Shown here: one piece after another, positions 34,752 to 43,081 of the stretch | Layout of the letters: each line of letters begins with the position of its first letter | Numbering within the stretch: the stretch's first letter is position 1 | From: Rhizobium mongolense USDA 1844 | Lineage (GTDB): Bacteria; Pseudomonadota; Alphaproteobacteria; Rhizobiales; Rhizobiaceae | Assembly (NCBI RefSeq): GCF_000419765.1 | Contig: NZ_ATTQ01000015.1 | Span: forward strand, 62,001-126,000 | Direction of reading: 5' to 3' | Length of the DNA: 64,000 bases | Notes under the pieces: model-generated | Database searches by the model: none | What the model was told of the DNA's origin: nothing | Seen by the model: only the letters and a program-made list of their open reading frames with translations | Made by a program: the position numbers and the translations under genes

Positions 34752-34766
34752 TTAACAAATCGTTAA
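34752..34766. promoter_or_regulatory. Candidate CtrA-binding site
   Basis: TTAA-N7-TTAA, followed by C. It is 28 bases upstream of the ATG at 34724. If it served as a -35 box the message would be almost leaderless, so repression of that gene is the easier reading; a role in sdhC, 270 bases away, is unlikely. Confidence 0.4.
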
Positions 34767-34962
34767 CGCCAGCTTGCGTCAAAACTACCTATGTGTCCAC
34801 TTGAGCGATGAAAAATCAGCATAAAATTTGATCCGCAAAACCCAGTTTCGATTTCCGGCAACTTCCCGGTAACGCGAATCGATTAAATTAAAAACAGACA
34901 GCAATTGTGCTTGTCGTCGGGGGCTTCGGTGATTAAACGTCGCCGGTGATGCAATGCACACA

Positions 34963-34974
34963 GACAAATTTGTC
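34963..34974. promoter_or_regulatory. 12-bp perfect palindrome upstream of sdhC
   Basis: GACAAATTTGTC, 61 bases before the sdhC start codon, at a distance suited to an operator of the sdh operon. No binding protein is known to me for it. Confidence 0.3.
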
Positions 34975-35035
34975 ATTCCTGTGGTTGCCTCGAAATGCTC
35001 CGAAATCCGGGAGCGCAAGACGCCGCGAGGTTCTG

Positions 35036-35431
35036 ATGGCGAATGTGACAAATAACCGGCCTCTGTCGCCGCATTTGCAAGTTTATAAACTAATTCCGAC
35101 CATGGTCATGTCGATCGTCCATCGTATCACAGGGGCTGCTCTTTATTTCGGCACGCTGCTGATCGCCTGGTGGCTGATCGCGGCTGCGACCGGTCAGGCT
35201 TATTACGACTGGGTGAATTGGGTGCTCGGCAGCATCATCGGCAAGGTCGTGCTGCTTGGTTACACCTGGGCACTGCTTCATCACATGCTCGGCGGCCTGC
35301 GCCACCTGCTGTGGGACCTCGGCCATGGTTTCGAGAAGGAATTCTCCACCAAGCTCGCCATCGCCAACATCATCGGATCGCTCTGTCTTACCGTGCTGGT
35401 TTGGGTGATCGGCTTTATCATTCGCTTCTGA
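35036..35431 (+). CDS. sdhC: Succinate dehydrogenase cytochrome b556 subunit
   Basis: A 131-residue membrane anchor with three helices. The family start RPLSPHLQVYKLIPTMVMSI-VHRITG carries the Ser, Arg and His that touch quinone and heme. The ATG at 35036 has CGAGG upstream. It holds the quinone site together with SdhD and gives electrons from the SdhAB head to ubiquinone. The sdhD gene follows by ten bases. Confidence 0.95.
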   Translation: MANVTNNRPLSPHLQVYKLIPTMVMSIVHRITGAALYFGTLLIAWWLIAAATGQAYYDWVNWVLGSIIGKVVLLGYTWALLHHMLGGLRHLLWDLGHGFEKEFSTKLAIANIIGSLCLTVLVWVIGFIIRF

Positions 35432-35441
35432 GGTCGCTCAC

Positions 35442-35822
35442 ATGGATATGCGTACCCCTCTGGGTAAAGTTCGCGGCCTTGGCTCGGCCAAGGAAGGCAC
35501 TGAACACTTCTGGCGTCAGCGCCTGACGGCTGTCGCCAACCTCCCGCTCATCGTCTTCTTCGTCATCTTCATGATCGTTTATGCCGGCGCCCCTTATGCG
35601 GATGTCGTCCATGCGTTGTCGAACCCCTTCGTGGCAGTCATCATGGGACTGATGGTGATTTCCGGCATCATTCATATGCGTCTTGGCATGCAGGCCATCA
35701 TCGAGGACTACGTGCATAGCGAAATCGGCAAACTCGTCTTGCTGATGCTGAACACGTTTTTCGCGATCGCGGTCGCAGGGCTCTGTCTCTTTGCCATTCT
35801 GAAAATCGCTTTCGTAGGATAA
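35442..35822 (+). CDS. sdhD: Succinate dehydrogenase membrane anchor subunit
   Basis: A 126-residue protein with three membrane helices, the middle one holding the heme-ligand region SGIIHMRLGMQAIIEDYVH. The length and N-terminus (MDMRTPLGKVRGLGSAKEGT) match alphaproteobacterial SdhD. sdhA begins seven bases after its stop, so the genes form one operon. Confidence 0.93.
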   Translation: MDMRTPLGKVRGLGSAKEGTEHFWRQRLTAVANLPLIVFFVIFMIVYAGAPYADVVHALSNPFVAVIMGLMVISGIIHMRLGMQAIIEDYVHSEIGKLVLLMLNTFFAIAVAGLCLFAILKIAFVG

Positions 35823-35829
35823 CCGTATC

Positions 35830-37671
35830 ATGGCACCGACTTCACCCGCTCAGAATGGGAAAGCCTACAAATATGTCGATCACTCCTATGATGTGATCGT
35901 CGTCGGCGCCGGCGGCGCCGGTCTTCGCGCAACGCTCGGCATGGCCGAACAGGGTTTCCGTACGGCCTGCATCACCAAAGTATTCCCGACCCGCTCGCAT
36001 ACGGTCGCAGCCCAGGGCGGCATCGCCGCCTCGCTGCAGAACATGACGCCGGACAGCTGGCAATGGCACCTCTACGACACGGTCAAGGGGTCCGACTGGC
36101 TGGGCGACGTCGATGCCATGCAGTATCTCGCCATGGAAGCGCCGAAGGCGGTCTATGAGCTCGAGCACTACGGCGTGCCCTTCTCGCGTAATGAGGAAGG
36201 CAAGATCTATCAGCGCCCATTCGGCGGCCATATGCAGAACTACGGCGAAGGCCCGCCGGTGCAGCGCACCTGCGCGGTTGCCGACCGCACCGGCCACGCC
36301 ATCCTGCACACGCTTTACGGCCAGTCGCTGCGCTACAACGCCGAGTTCTTCGTCGAATATTTCGCGCTCGACCTCATCATGTCGGAAGACGGCAGCCGTT
36401 GTACCGGCGTTGTTGCCTGGTGCCTCGATGACGGCTCGATCCATCGCTTCGCCGCCAAAATGGTGGTGCTGGCGACCGGCGGCTACGGCCGCGCCTATTT
36501 CTCCGCGACCTCCGCCCATACCTGCACTGGTGACGGCGGCGGCATGGTGGCGCGCGCAGGGCTTCCGCTGCAGGACATGGAGTTTGTGCAGTTCCATCCC
36601 ACCGGTATCTACGGCTCCGGCTGTCTGATTACCGAAGGTGCGCGCGGGGAGGGCGGCTATCTCGTCAACTCCGAGGGTGAGCGCTTCATGGAACGCTACG
36701 CGCCGTCGGCCAAGGATCTTGCCTCGCGCGACGTCGTTTCGCGCTGCATGACGTTGGAAATCCGCGAAGGCCGCGGCGTCGGCAAGAACAAGGATCATAT
36801 TTTCCTGCATCTAGACCATCTCGACCCGGCCGTTTTGCATGAACGCCTGCCGGGCATTTCCGAGAGCGCGAAGATTTTTGCTGGCGTCGATGTGACGCGC
36901 GAGCCGATCCCGGTGCTGCCGACCGTCCATTACAACATGGGCGGCATTCCGACGAACTATTGGGGTGAGGTGCTCAACGCCGACAGCGCCAATCCGGAAC
37001 GCGTTATCCCAGGGTTGATGGCCGTCGGCGAAGCGGGCTGTGCTTCGGTGCATGGCGCGAACCGCCTCGGCTCGAATTCACTGATCGACCTCGTCGTTTT
37101 CGGCCGTGCTGCGGCAATCCGTGCCAGCGAGGTCATTGACCGCGCTGCGCCGACCCCGCATCTGAACATCGCTGCCTGTGACAAGATCATGGATCGCTTC
37201 GATGGTCTTCGCCACGCCAATGGCGCAACGCCGACGGCGCATCTGCGCGAGAAGATGCAACGCGCCATGCAGGAAGACGCCGCCGTGTTCCGCACCCAGG
37301 AGTCGCTGGAATCCGGCTGCAAGCGCATTTCCGCGATCTGGCAGGAAATGTCGGACATCAAGGTCACCGACCGTTCGATGATCTGGAATTCCGATCTCGT
37401 CGAGACGCTCGAGCTGCAAAACCTGATGGCGAATGCGATCACAACGATCTACGGCGCCGAGGCGCGCAAGGAAAGCCGTGGTTCGCATGCCCGCGAGGAT
37501 TACACCGAAGGCGCATACGCCGGCCGCGACGACGTCAACTGGCGCAAGCACACGCTTGCCTGGGTCAGCAATGCCGGCGAGGTCAAGCTCGACTACCGTC
37601 CGGTTCACACCGAGCTCATCTCAGAAGGCATCGATCCCAAGAAGATCGCGCCGAAGGCTCGTGTGTATTGA
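35830..37671 (+). CDS. sdhA: Succinate dehydrogenase flavoprotein subunit
   Basis: A 613-residue flavoprotein. The FAD-binding start DVIVVGAGGAGLRATLGMAE is followed by the covalent-FAD His in RSHTVAAQGGIAAS, and the substrate-site segments HPTGIYGSGCLITEGARGEGG and the catalytic Arg-containing REGRGVG are present. It oxidises succinate to fumarate in the TCA cycle. The gap to sdhB is 254 bases, unusually long for this operon, and contains a doubtful small ORF. Confidence 0.97.
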   Translation: MAPTSPAQNGKAYKYVDHSYDVIVVGAGGAGLRATLGMAEQGFRTACITKVFPTRSHTVAAQGGIAASLQNMTPDSWQWHLYDTVKGSDWLGDVDAMQYLAMEAPKAVYELEHYGVPFSRNEEGKIYQRPFGGHMQNYGEGPPVQRTCAVADRTGHAILHTLYGQSLRYNAEFFVEYFALDLIMSEDGSRCTGVVAWCLDDGSIHRFAAKMVVLATGGYGRAYFSATSAHTCTGDGGGMVARAGLPLQDMEFVQFHPTGIYGSGCLITEGARGEGGYLVNSEGERFMERYAPSAKDLASRDVVSRCMTLEIREGRGVGKNKDHIFLHLDHLDPAVLHERLPGISESAKIFAGVDVTREPIPVLPTVHYNMGGIPTNYWGEVLNADSANPERVIPGLMAVGEAGCASVHGANRLGSNSLIDLVVFGRAAAIRASEVIDRAAPTPHLNIAACDKIMDRFDGLRHANGATPTAHLREKMQRAMQEDAAVFRTQESLESGCKRISAIWQEMSDIKVTDRSMIWNSDLVETLELQNLMANAITTIYGAEARKESRGSHAREDYTEGAYAGRDDVNWRKHTLAWVSNAGEVKLDYRPVHTELISEGIDPKKIAPKARVY

Positions 37672-37673
37672 CG

Positions 37674-37916
37674 ATGGGAAAGTACCTCGGATTAGCTTCG
37701 ATTGTTGCCGCGGTGCGGGCCGTCTCGCCCGTCATGGCGGCGGAGCGCTACAATTTGCGTGCTCCCGGCGGCTTGGCTGCCGCGGTCAGCAACGAGGTCG
37801 GTGTGTGGAAGACAGGGAATGGCGCGCAGCGTGCTCGTTCCTCGCTCGCAGCCGGCAACGCTGCTTTCGGTGGTTGTAGGGGTTGCGTGAAAACGGAACT
37901 CCTGTCGGCAAACTAG
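37674..37916 (+). CDS. Doubtful small ORF between sdhA and sdhB
   Basis: An 80-residue frame starting two bases after the sdhA stop and ending nine bases before sdhB. It opens with a signal-peptide-like stretch MGKYLGLASIVAAVRAVSPV (cut site near VMAA-E), then a small-residue tract and a late GGCRGC pair of Cys. No Shine-Dalgarno sequence is seen, the protein is not one I recognise, and sdhB keeps its own AGGA site. It may be non-coding spacer or a decayed gene. Confidence 0.35.
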   Translation: MGKYLGLASIVAAVRAVSPVMAAERYNLRAPGGLAAAVSNEVGVWKTGNGAQRARSSLAAGNAAFGGCRGCVKTELLSAN

Positions 37917-37925
37917 GATTTTATC

Positions 37926-38705
37926 ATGGTTGAACTCGCTCTCCCCAAGAACTCTCAGATGCGCGAAGGCAAGGTCTGGCCGAAGCCGGCGGGTGCGAAG
38001 AACACCCGTGAATTTCGCGTCTACCGCTGGAGCCCGGATGATGACCAGAACCCGTCGATCGACACCTTCTATATCGATGTCGACGACTGTGGCCCGATGG
38101 TTCTCGACGGCCTGCTCTACATCAAGAACAACATCGATCCGACGTTGACGCTGCGCCGTTCCTGTCGCGAAGGCATCTGCGGTTCCTGCGCGATGAATAT
38201 CGACGGCACGAACACGCTGGCCTGCACCAAGGGCATGGATGACATCAAGGGTACGGTTAAGATCTATCCGCTGCCGCATTTGCCGGTGGTGAAGGATCTC
38301 GTTCCGGACCTGACGAATTTCTATGCGCAGCACCGCTCGATCGAACCCTGGCTGAAGACCGTATCTCCAGCACCTGCCAAGGAATGGAAGCAGAGCCACG
38401 AGGATCGCCAGAAGCTCGACGGCCTTTACGAGTGCATTCTTTGCGCCTGCTGCTCGACCTCCTGTCCGAGCTACTGGTGGAACGGCGACCGCTATCTCGG
38501 CCCGGCCGTCCTGCTGCAGGCCTATCGCTGGCTGATCGACTCCAGAGACGAGGCGACCGGCGAGCGCCTTGACGACCTCGAAGATCCGTTCCGGCTTTAC
38601 CGCTGCCACACGATCATGAACTGCGCGCAGACCTGCCCTAAGGGTCTCAATCCGGCAAAGGCCATTGCCGAGATCAAGAAGATGATGGTGGAACGCCGGG
38701 TCTGA
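37926..38705 (+). CDS. sdhB: Succinate dehydrogenase iron-sulfur subunit
   Basis: A 259-residue protein with the three cluster sets: [2Fe-2S] in SCREGICGSCAMNIDG plus TLAC, [4Fe-4S] starting in CILCACCSTSCPSYWW, and [3Fe-4S] in CHTIMNCAQTCPKGLNP. It carries electrons from SdhA to the membrane quinone site. AGGA is found nine bases before the ATG. It ends the sdh operon at the terminator 38726-38756. Confidence 0.97.
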   Translation: MVELALPKNSQMREGKVWPKPAGAKNTREFRVYRWSPDDDQNPSIDTFYIDVDDCGPMVLDGLLYIKNNIDPTLTLRRSCREGICGSCAMNIDGTNTLACTKGMDDIKGTVKIYPLPHLPVVKDLVPDLTNFYAQHRSIEPWLKTVSPAPAKEWKQSHEDRQKLDGLYECILCACCSTSCPSYWWNGDRYLGPAVLLQAYRWLIDSRDEATGERLDDLEDPFRLYRCHTIMNCAQTCPKGLNPAKAIAEIKKMMVERRV

Positions 38706-38725
38706 CAGCCGATGCTCGCCAAATG

Positions 38726-38756
38726 CCCGGCGCTGACCAGACTGCGCCGGGTTCTT
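38726..38756 (+). terminator. Terminator after sdhB
   Basis: CCCGGCGC pairs with GCGCCGGG across ten bases; TTCTT follows at once and ATTTTT eight bases later. It starts 21 bases past the sdhB stop codon. Confidence 0.65.
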
Positions 38757-39002
38757 CCGAATTTTTGCACGCATCGGTCTGAATCCGGCAAAGGATTTGT
38801 GCAGATCATCACCTTGCTGACAAATTCTATCTGCAGGAAGTTCTCCGACAGGCAAGTTGAATTGCTCCATTTCTGGCATAAGCATTGTCGCGAGCAATTT
38901 ATGGCTGTGCCGACTTGATTAACCAAAGTGAAATACGCTAATTCGAAAATCAGTCTGATGACCAATTCTGTGCTGCAAGAGCGGACAATCGGGAGCATGA
39001 TG

Positions 39003-39509
39003 ATGCAGTTGCGATATGCGATGACGGGTGTGGCGGTTGTTCTGTCATTGGCGGGCTGCCAGCGCACGGCATATGACAATGCGAGTTACAGCTCGCCGGC
39101 ACCGCTAACCGCGCAGCCTGTTCCTTCCGTCCAGGGCGGACAGCTTCCGCCACCGGCAGGCGCCTCGCAGTTCCCCGCCGCTCCGACGGCGGCGCCTGCG
39201 GTTCCGGGCCAGCCGGGTGCCGTGGCGTCCAATGCACTTGACGTCTCCAAGGAATCCATGGTCGGCAGCTGGCGCGTCAACGGCAGGTGCGACATGTTCC
39301 TGACGCTCACCAATCTCGGCAGCGGCTCACGCGGCGGCACGCGCGGCTGCGTCGGCGAGCTGACGGCGATGGGCTCCTGGGAAGTCTCCGGCAAGCAGGT
39401 TCTTCTCAAGGATCGCAGCGGCAACCAGATCGGCAGCGTCTATAAGACAGCCGACAACAGCTTCAGTGGCCAGACGAGCACCGGCCAACCGATCACCCTC
39501 AGCCGGTAA
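39003..39509 (+). CDS. AprI/Inh metalloprotease-inhibitor-domain lipoprotein, Omp19-like
   Basis: A 168-residue lipoprotein: lipobox LSLAGC near residue 18, a Pro/Ala/Gln-rich linker to about residue 80, and a C-terminal inhibitor domain from MVGSWRVNGRCDMFLTL to GQPITLSR with a Cys pair. The order and the end match Brucella Omp19, an outer-membrane lipoprotein that inhibits proteases. GGGAG seven bases upstream favours the third of three ATGs in a row (38997, 39000, 39003). It follows sdhB but after a terminator. Confidence 0.85.
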   Translation: MQLRYAMTGVAVVLSLAGCQRTAYDNASYSSPAPLTAQPVPSVQGGQLPPPAGASQFPAAPTAAPAVPGQPGAVASNALDVSKESMVGSWRVNGRCDMFLTLTNLGSGSRGGTRGCVGELTAMGSWEVSGKQVLLKDRSGNQIGSVYKTADNSFSGQTSTGQPITLSR

Positions 39510-39557
39510 GACAACCGGCGGCCACCCCGCCGACGACGCGTAGGCGGACTCCTCCTC

Positions 39558-40721
39558 ATGCAGCCTATCCCCGACTACACTTTAAGCGTCAGCGAGCACT
39601 TGAAATCGCTGACGGCCTCCGGCTCTCTCCAGATCGATTCCGCACAGATGGATGTGGCAAAAAGCCTCGATCGGGTGCTTTTTGAACTGAAGCGCCGCCG
39701 CCCGGCTGCTAAATCCAGCTCGCTCGGCTGGCTCTTCGCTTCGAAGAAAAAGGCGAGCGAAGGCATCAAGGGACTCTATATTCACGGCAGCGTCGGGCGC
39801 GGCAAGACGATGCTGATGGATATCTTCTACCGCATGGCGCCCTGTTCGAAGAAACGCCGCGCGCACTTCCACGAATTCATGGCCGATGTCCACAACCGCA
39901 TCGCCGCGCACCGGCTCAAGCTGAAGAACGGCGAGACAAAGCAGGCCGATCCCGTGCCACCCGTGGCGGCCGCACTTTACCAGGAGGCCGAACTTCTCTG
40001 CTTCGATGAGTTTACGGTGACGGACATCGCTGATGCGATGATCCTCTCGCGGCTGTTCTCAGAGCTTTTTGCGCGTGGCTGCGTGCTCATCGCGACCTCG
40101 AATGTCGCGCCCGACAATCTCTACAAGGACGGCCTCAATCGCGGTCTCTTCCTGCCTTTCATCGGTCTCCTCAAGAAGAATGTCGAGGTCGTGACTCTCG
40201 ACTCCCCGACGGATTACCGGATGGAGAAGCTGAACAGCCAGCCGGTCTATCTGACGCCGATCGACGAGCGGACGGATATGGCCATGGATGCGTCCTGGGC
40301 GCAGGCGCTGGATGGACGCAAGGCGCAGCCTTTCGATATTCCGATGAAAGGTCGGTCGATCCATGTGCCGCTCGCCGTCGATCGTATGGCGCGCTTTTCC
40401 TTTGCCGATCTTTGCGAGAAGCCGCTCGGTGCTGCGGATTTTCTCGCAATCGCCAAACGTTTCGATACGATCTTTGTCGATCGCGTCCCGATGCTCGGCC
40501 CGGACAAGCGGAACCAGGCGAAGCGTTTCATCATTCTTGTCGACACGCTCTACGACCACGGCGTTCGGCTTCATGCGTCGGCTGCGGCAATGCCGGAAGA
40601 TTTGCTGATCGAACGGCGCGGGACGGAAGGCTTTGAATTCGATCGGACCGCATCGCGCCTTTTTGAGATGCGCAGCGCAGAATATCTCGCGATGCACCAT
40701 AAAAAGCATGCCGCCGAGTAA
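39558..40721 (+). CDS. zapE: Cell division protein ZapE (AFG1-like ATPase)
   Basis: A 387-residue P-loop ATPase with Walker A GSVGRGKTMLMD near residue 78, Walker B LLCFDEFTVTDIADAMIL, and the sensor ATSNVAP. The family links to the divisome through FtsZ in E. coli and to mitochondrial AFG1. The start MQPIPDYTLSVSEHL fits homologues. It stands between the Omp19-like gene and mdh, with a large palindrome after its stop. Confidence 0.94.
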   Translation: MQPIPDYTLSVSEHLKSLTASGSLQIDSAQMDVAKSLDRVLFELKRRRPAAKSSSLGWLFASKKKASEGIKGLYIHGSVGRGKTMLMDIFYRMAPCSKKRRAHFHEFMADVHNRIAAHRLKLKNGETKQADPVPPVAAALYQEAELLCFDEFTVTDIADAMILSRLFSELFARGCVLIATSNVAPDNLYKDGLNRGLFLPFIGLLKKNVEVVTLDSPTDYRMEKLNSQPVYLTPIDERTDMAMDASWAQALDGRKAQPFDIPMKGRSIHVPLAVDRMARFSFADLCEKPLGAADFLAIAKRFDTIFVDRVPMLGPDKRNQAKRFIILVDTLYDHGVRLHASAAAMPEDLLIERRGTEGFEFDRTASRLFEMRSAEYLAMHHKKHAAE

Positions 40722-40731
40722 CAGTTTCGCA

Positions 40732-40765
40732 ACAAAATATCTTACGTTTACGTAAGTTATTTTGT
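40732..40765. promoter_or_regulatory. 34-bp near-perfect palindrome between zapE and mdh
   Basis: Arms ACAAAATA-T-CTTACGT and ACGTAAG-T-TATTTTGT flank TT, with one mismatched pair. The centre is about 150 bases upstream of mdh and the palindrome begins 10 bases after zapE. The core TTACGT-TT-ACGTAA looks like a regulator site. A terminator role for zapE is possible, but the U-run is poor. Confidence 0.6.
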
Positions 40766-40899
40766 ATCTAAACGATTGAAATTGCTGATCCAAAAATAAC
40801 ACGTTGCCATTTTTTGGCTTTAGGGCTATGCGATTGCGTCATTGGACGACGCCCTGGACGCGCCGCCCGACTGATTTTGATCGCAAAGGAAACAGCGAA

Positions 40900-41862
40900 A
40901 TGGCGCGTAACAAGATCGCACTTATCGGTTCTGGCATGATTGGTGGCACGCTGGCGCATCTCGCCGGCCTGAAAGAGCTCGGCGACATCGTCCTCTTCGA
41001 CATTGCCGACGGCATTCCACAGGGCAAGGGCCTGGATATCGCCCAGTCGTCCCCGGTCGAAGGCTTCGATGCCAATCTGACGGGTGCCAGCGACTATTCC
41101 GCGATCGAAGGCGCAGACGTCTGTATCGTCACCGCCGGCGTTCCGCGCAAGCCGGGCATGAGCCGCGACGATCTTCTCGGCATCAACCTCAAGGTCATGG
41201 AGCAGGTCGGCGCCGGCATCAAGAAATATGCCCCGAACGCTTTCGTCATCTGCATCACCAATCCGCTCGACGCCATGGTTTGGGCGCTGCAGAAGTTTTC
41301 CGGCCTTCCGGCCAACAAGGTCGTCGGCATGGCGGGCGTTCTCGATAGCTCGCGCTTTCGCCTCTTCCTCGCCAAGGAATTCAACGTTTCCGTTCAGGAC
41401 GTCACTGCTTTCGTTCTCGGCGGCCACGGCGACACGATGGTGCCGCTTGCTCGTTACTCCACCGTTGCCGGCATTCCGCTCACCGATCTCATCACCATGG
41501 GTTGGGTCACCAAGGAACGGCTCGAGGAAATCATCCAGCGCACCCGTGACGGCGGTGCCGAAATCGTCGGCCTCCTGAAGACCGGTTCGGCCTACTACGC
41601 TCCGGCAGCCTCGGCAATCGAGATGGCCGAGGCCTACCTCAAGGACAAGAAGCGCGTTCTGCCCTGCGCGGCGCATCTCTCTGGCCAGTACGGCGTCAAG
41701 GACATGTATGTCGGCGTTCCGACCGTTATCGGTGCCGGCGGCGTCGAGCGCGTCATCGAGATCGACCTCAACAAGGCCGAGAAGGAAGCCTTCGACAAGT
41801 CCGTCGGCGCTGTCGCCGGCCTGTGCGAAGCCTGCATCAACATCGCGCCCGCGCTGAAGTAA
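40900..41862 (+). CDS. mdh: Malate dehydrogenase
   Basis: A 320-residue NAD-dependent enzyme of the LDH-like MDH group. Cofactor loop GSGMIGGTLAHL near residue 10, substrate Arg in GVPRKPGMSRDDLLGIN, NPLDAM, and the catalytic His in GGHGDTMV are visible. It turns malate to oxaloacetate. The ATG at 40900 has AAAGGA upstream. The sucC gene follows after 19 bases, and mdh-sucCD is one operon in rhizobia. Confidence 0.97.
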   Translation: MARNKIALIGSGMIGGTLAHLAGLKELGDIVLFDIADGIPQGKGLDIAQSSPVEGFDANLTGASDYSAIEGADVCIVTAGVPRKPGMSRDDLLGINLKVMEQVGAGIKKYAPNAFVICITNPLDAMVWALQKFSGLPANKVVGMAGVLDSSRFRLFLAKEFNVSVQDVTAFVLGGHGDTMVPLARYSTVAGIPLTDLITMGWVTKERLEEIIQRTRDGGAEIVGLLKTGSAYYAPAASAIEMAEAYLKDKKRVLPCAAHLSGQYGVKDMYVGVPTVIGAGGVERVIEIDLNKAEKEAFDKSVGAVAGLCEACINIAPALK

Positions 41863-41881
41863 TCAAAACAGGAATAAACCC

Positions 41882-43078
41882 ATGAACATTCATGAATATC
41901 AGGCCAAGGCTCTTTTGAAGAGCTATGGCGCACCGGTCGCTGAAGGTGTGGCCATCTTCAAGGCCGACGAAGCCGAGGCTGCGGCAAGAGAATTGCCGGG
42001 TCCGCTCTACGTCGTGAAAAGCCAGATCCACGCTGGCGGCCGCGGCAAGGGTAAATTCAAGGAACTCTCGCCGGAAGCCAAAGGTGGCGTTCGCCTTGCG
42101 AAGTCGATCGACGAAGTCGTCGCCAATGCCAAGGAAATGCTCGGCAATACGCTGGTCACCAAGCAGACCGGCCCGGCCGGCAAGCAGGTCAACCGCCTCT
42201 ACATCGAAGACGGTGCCGATATCGACCGCGAACTCTATCTCTCAATTCTCGTCGATCGCTCCGTCGGTCAGGTTGCCTTCGTCGTTTCGACGGAAGGCGG
42301 CATGGACATTGAGACCGTTGCCCACGACACGCCCGAGAAGATCATCACCGTCGCTATCGACCCCGCAAAGGGCGTGACGGCTGAAGACAGCAAGAAGCTT
42401 GCGGATGCGCTCAATCTCCAAGGCGAAGCTCGCAAGGATGGCGACACGCTGTTCCCGATCCTCTACAAGGCTTTCGTCGAAAAGGACATGAGCCTGCTCG
42501 AAGTCAATCCGCTGATCGTCATGAAGAACGGTCGCCTGCGCGTCCTCGACGCCAAGGTATCCTTCGACGGCAATGCGCTCTTCCGTCACGAAGACATCGT
42601 CGCTCTGCGCGACAAAACGGAAGAAGACGAGAAGGAAATCGAAGCTTCCAAATACGACCTTGCCTACGTTGCCCTCGACGGCAATATCGGCTGCATGGTC
42701 AATGGTGCGGGCCTTGCCATGGCGACCATGGACATCATCAAGCTCTACGGCGCCGAGCCTGCGAACTTCCTCGATGTCGGCGGCGGTGCTTCGAAGGAAA
42801 AGGTCACCGCGGCTTTCAAGATCATCACCGCCGATCCGGCCGTAAAGGGCATCCTGGTCAATATCTTCGGCGGCATCATGCGCTGCGACGTCATCGCCGA
42901 AGGCGTGATCGCGGCGGTGAAGGAAGTAGGCCTCCAGGTGCCGCTCGTCGTCCGTCTCGAAGGCACCAATGTAGAACTCGGCAAGAAAATCATACGAGAG
43001 AGCGGGCTGAACGTGATCCCTGCCGACGATCTTGACGACGCGGCGAAGAAGATCGTCGCTGCTGTGAAAGGGAACTAA
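41882..43078 (+). CDS. sucC: Succinyl-CoA synthetase beta subunit
   Basis: A 398-residue ATP-grasp protein with the usual start MNIHEYQAKALLKSYGAPV, the nucleotide site QIHAGGRGKGKFKE, and the CoA-region stretch NIFGGIMRCDVIAEGVI. With SucD it forms succinyl-CoA to succinate with gain of ATP or GTP. The gene is three bases from sucD. Confidence 0.97.
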   Translation: MNIHEYQAKALLKSYGAPVAEGVAIFKADEAEAAARELPGPLYVVKSQIHAGGRGKGKFKELSPEAKGGVRLAKSIDEVVANAKEMLGNTLVTKQTGPAGKQVNRLYIEDGADIDRELYLSILVDRSVGQVAFVVSTEGGMDIETVAHDTPEKIITVAIDPAKGVTAEDSKKLADALNLQGEARKDGDTLFPILYKAFVEKDMSLLEVNPLIVMKNGRLRVLDAKVSFDGNALFRHEDIVALRDKTEEDEKEIEASKYDLAYVALDGNIGCMVNGAGLAMATMDIIKLYGAEPANFLDVGGGASKEKVTAAFKIITADPAVKGILVNIFGGIMRCDVIAEGVIAAVKEVGLQVPLVVRLEGTNVELGKKIIRESGLNVIPADDLDDAAKKIVAAVKGN

Positions 43079-43081
43079 GGC

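Larger units (their letters stand above)
34725..35035. other. Divergent gap before sdhC
   Basis: About 310 bases with no gene I can support, AT-rich compared with its surroundings. It holds a candidate CtrA site (34752-34766) and a palindrome (34963-34974), and the promoters of the secreted-protein gene and of sdhCDAB must both be here. Confidence 0.6.

Noticed and set aside
37692..38897. A 401-codon frame antisense to sdhB
   Set aside because: It lies opposite clear sdhB, is rich in His and Arg, and matches no family. Long antisense frames are common in GC-rich genomes.
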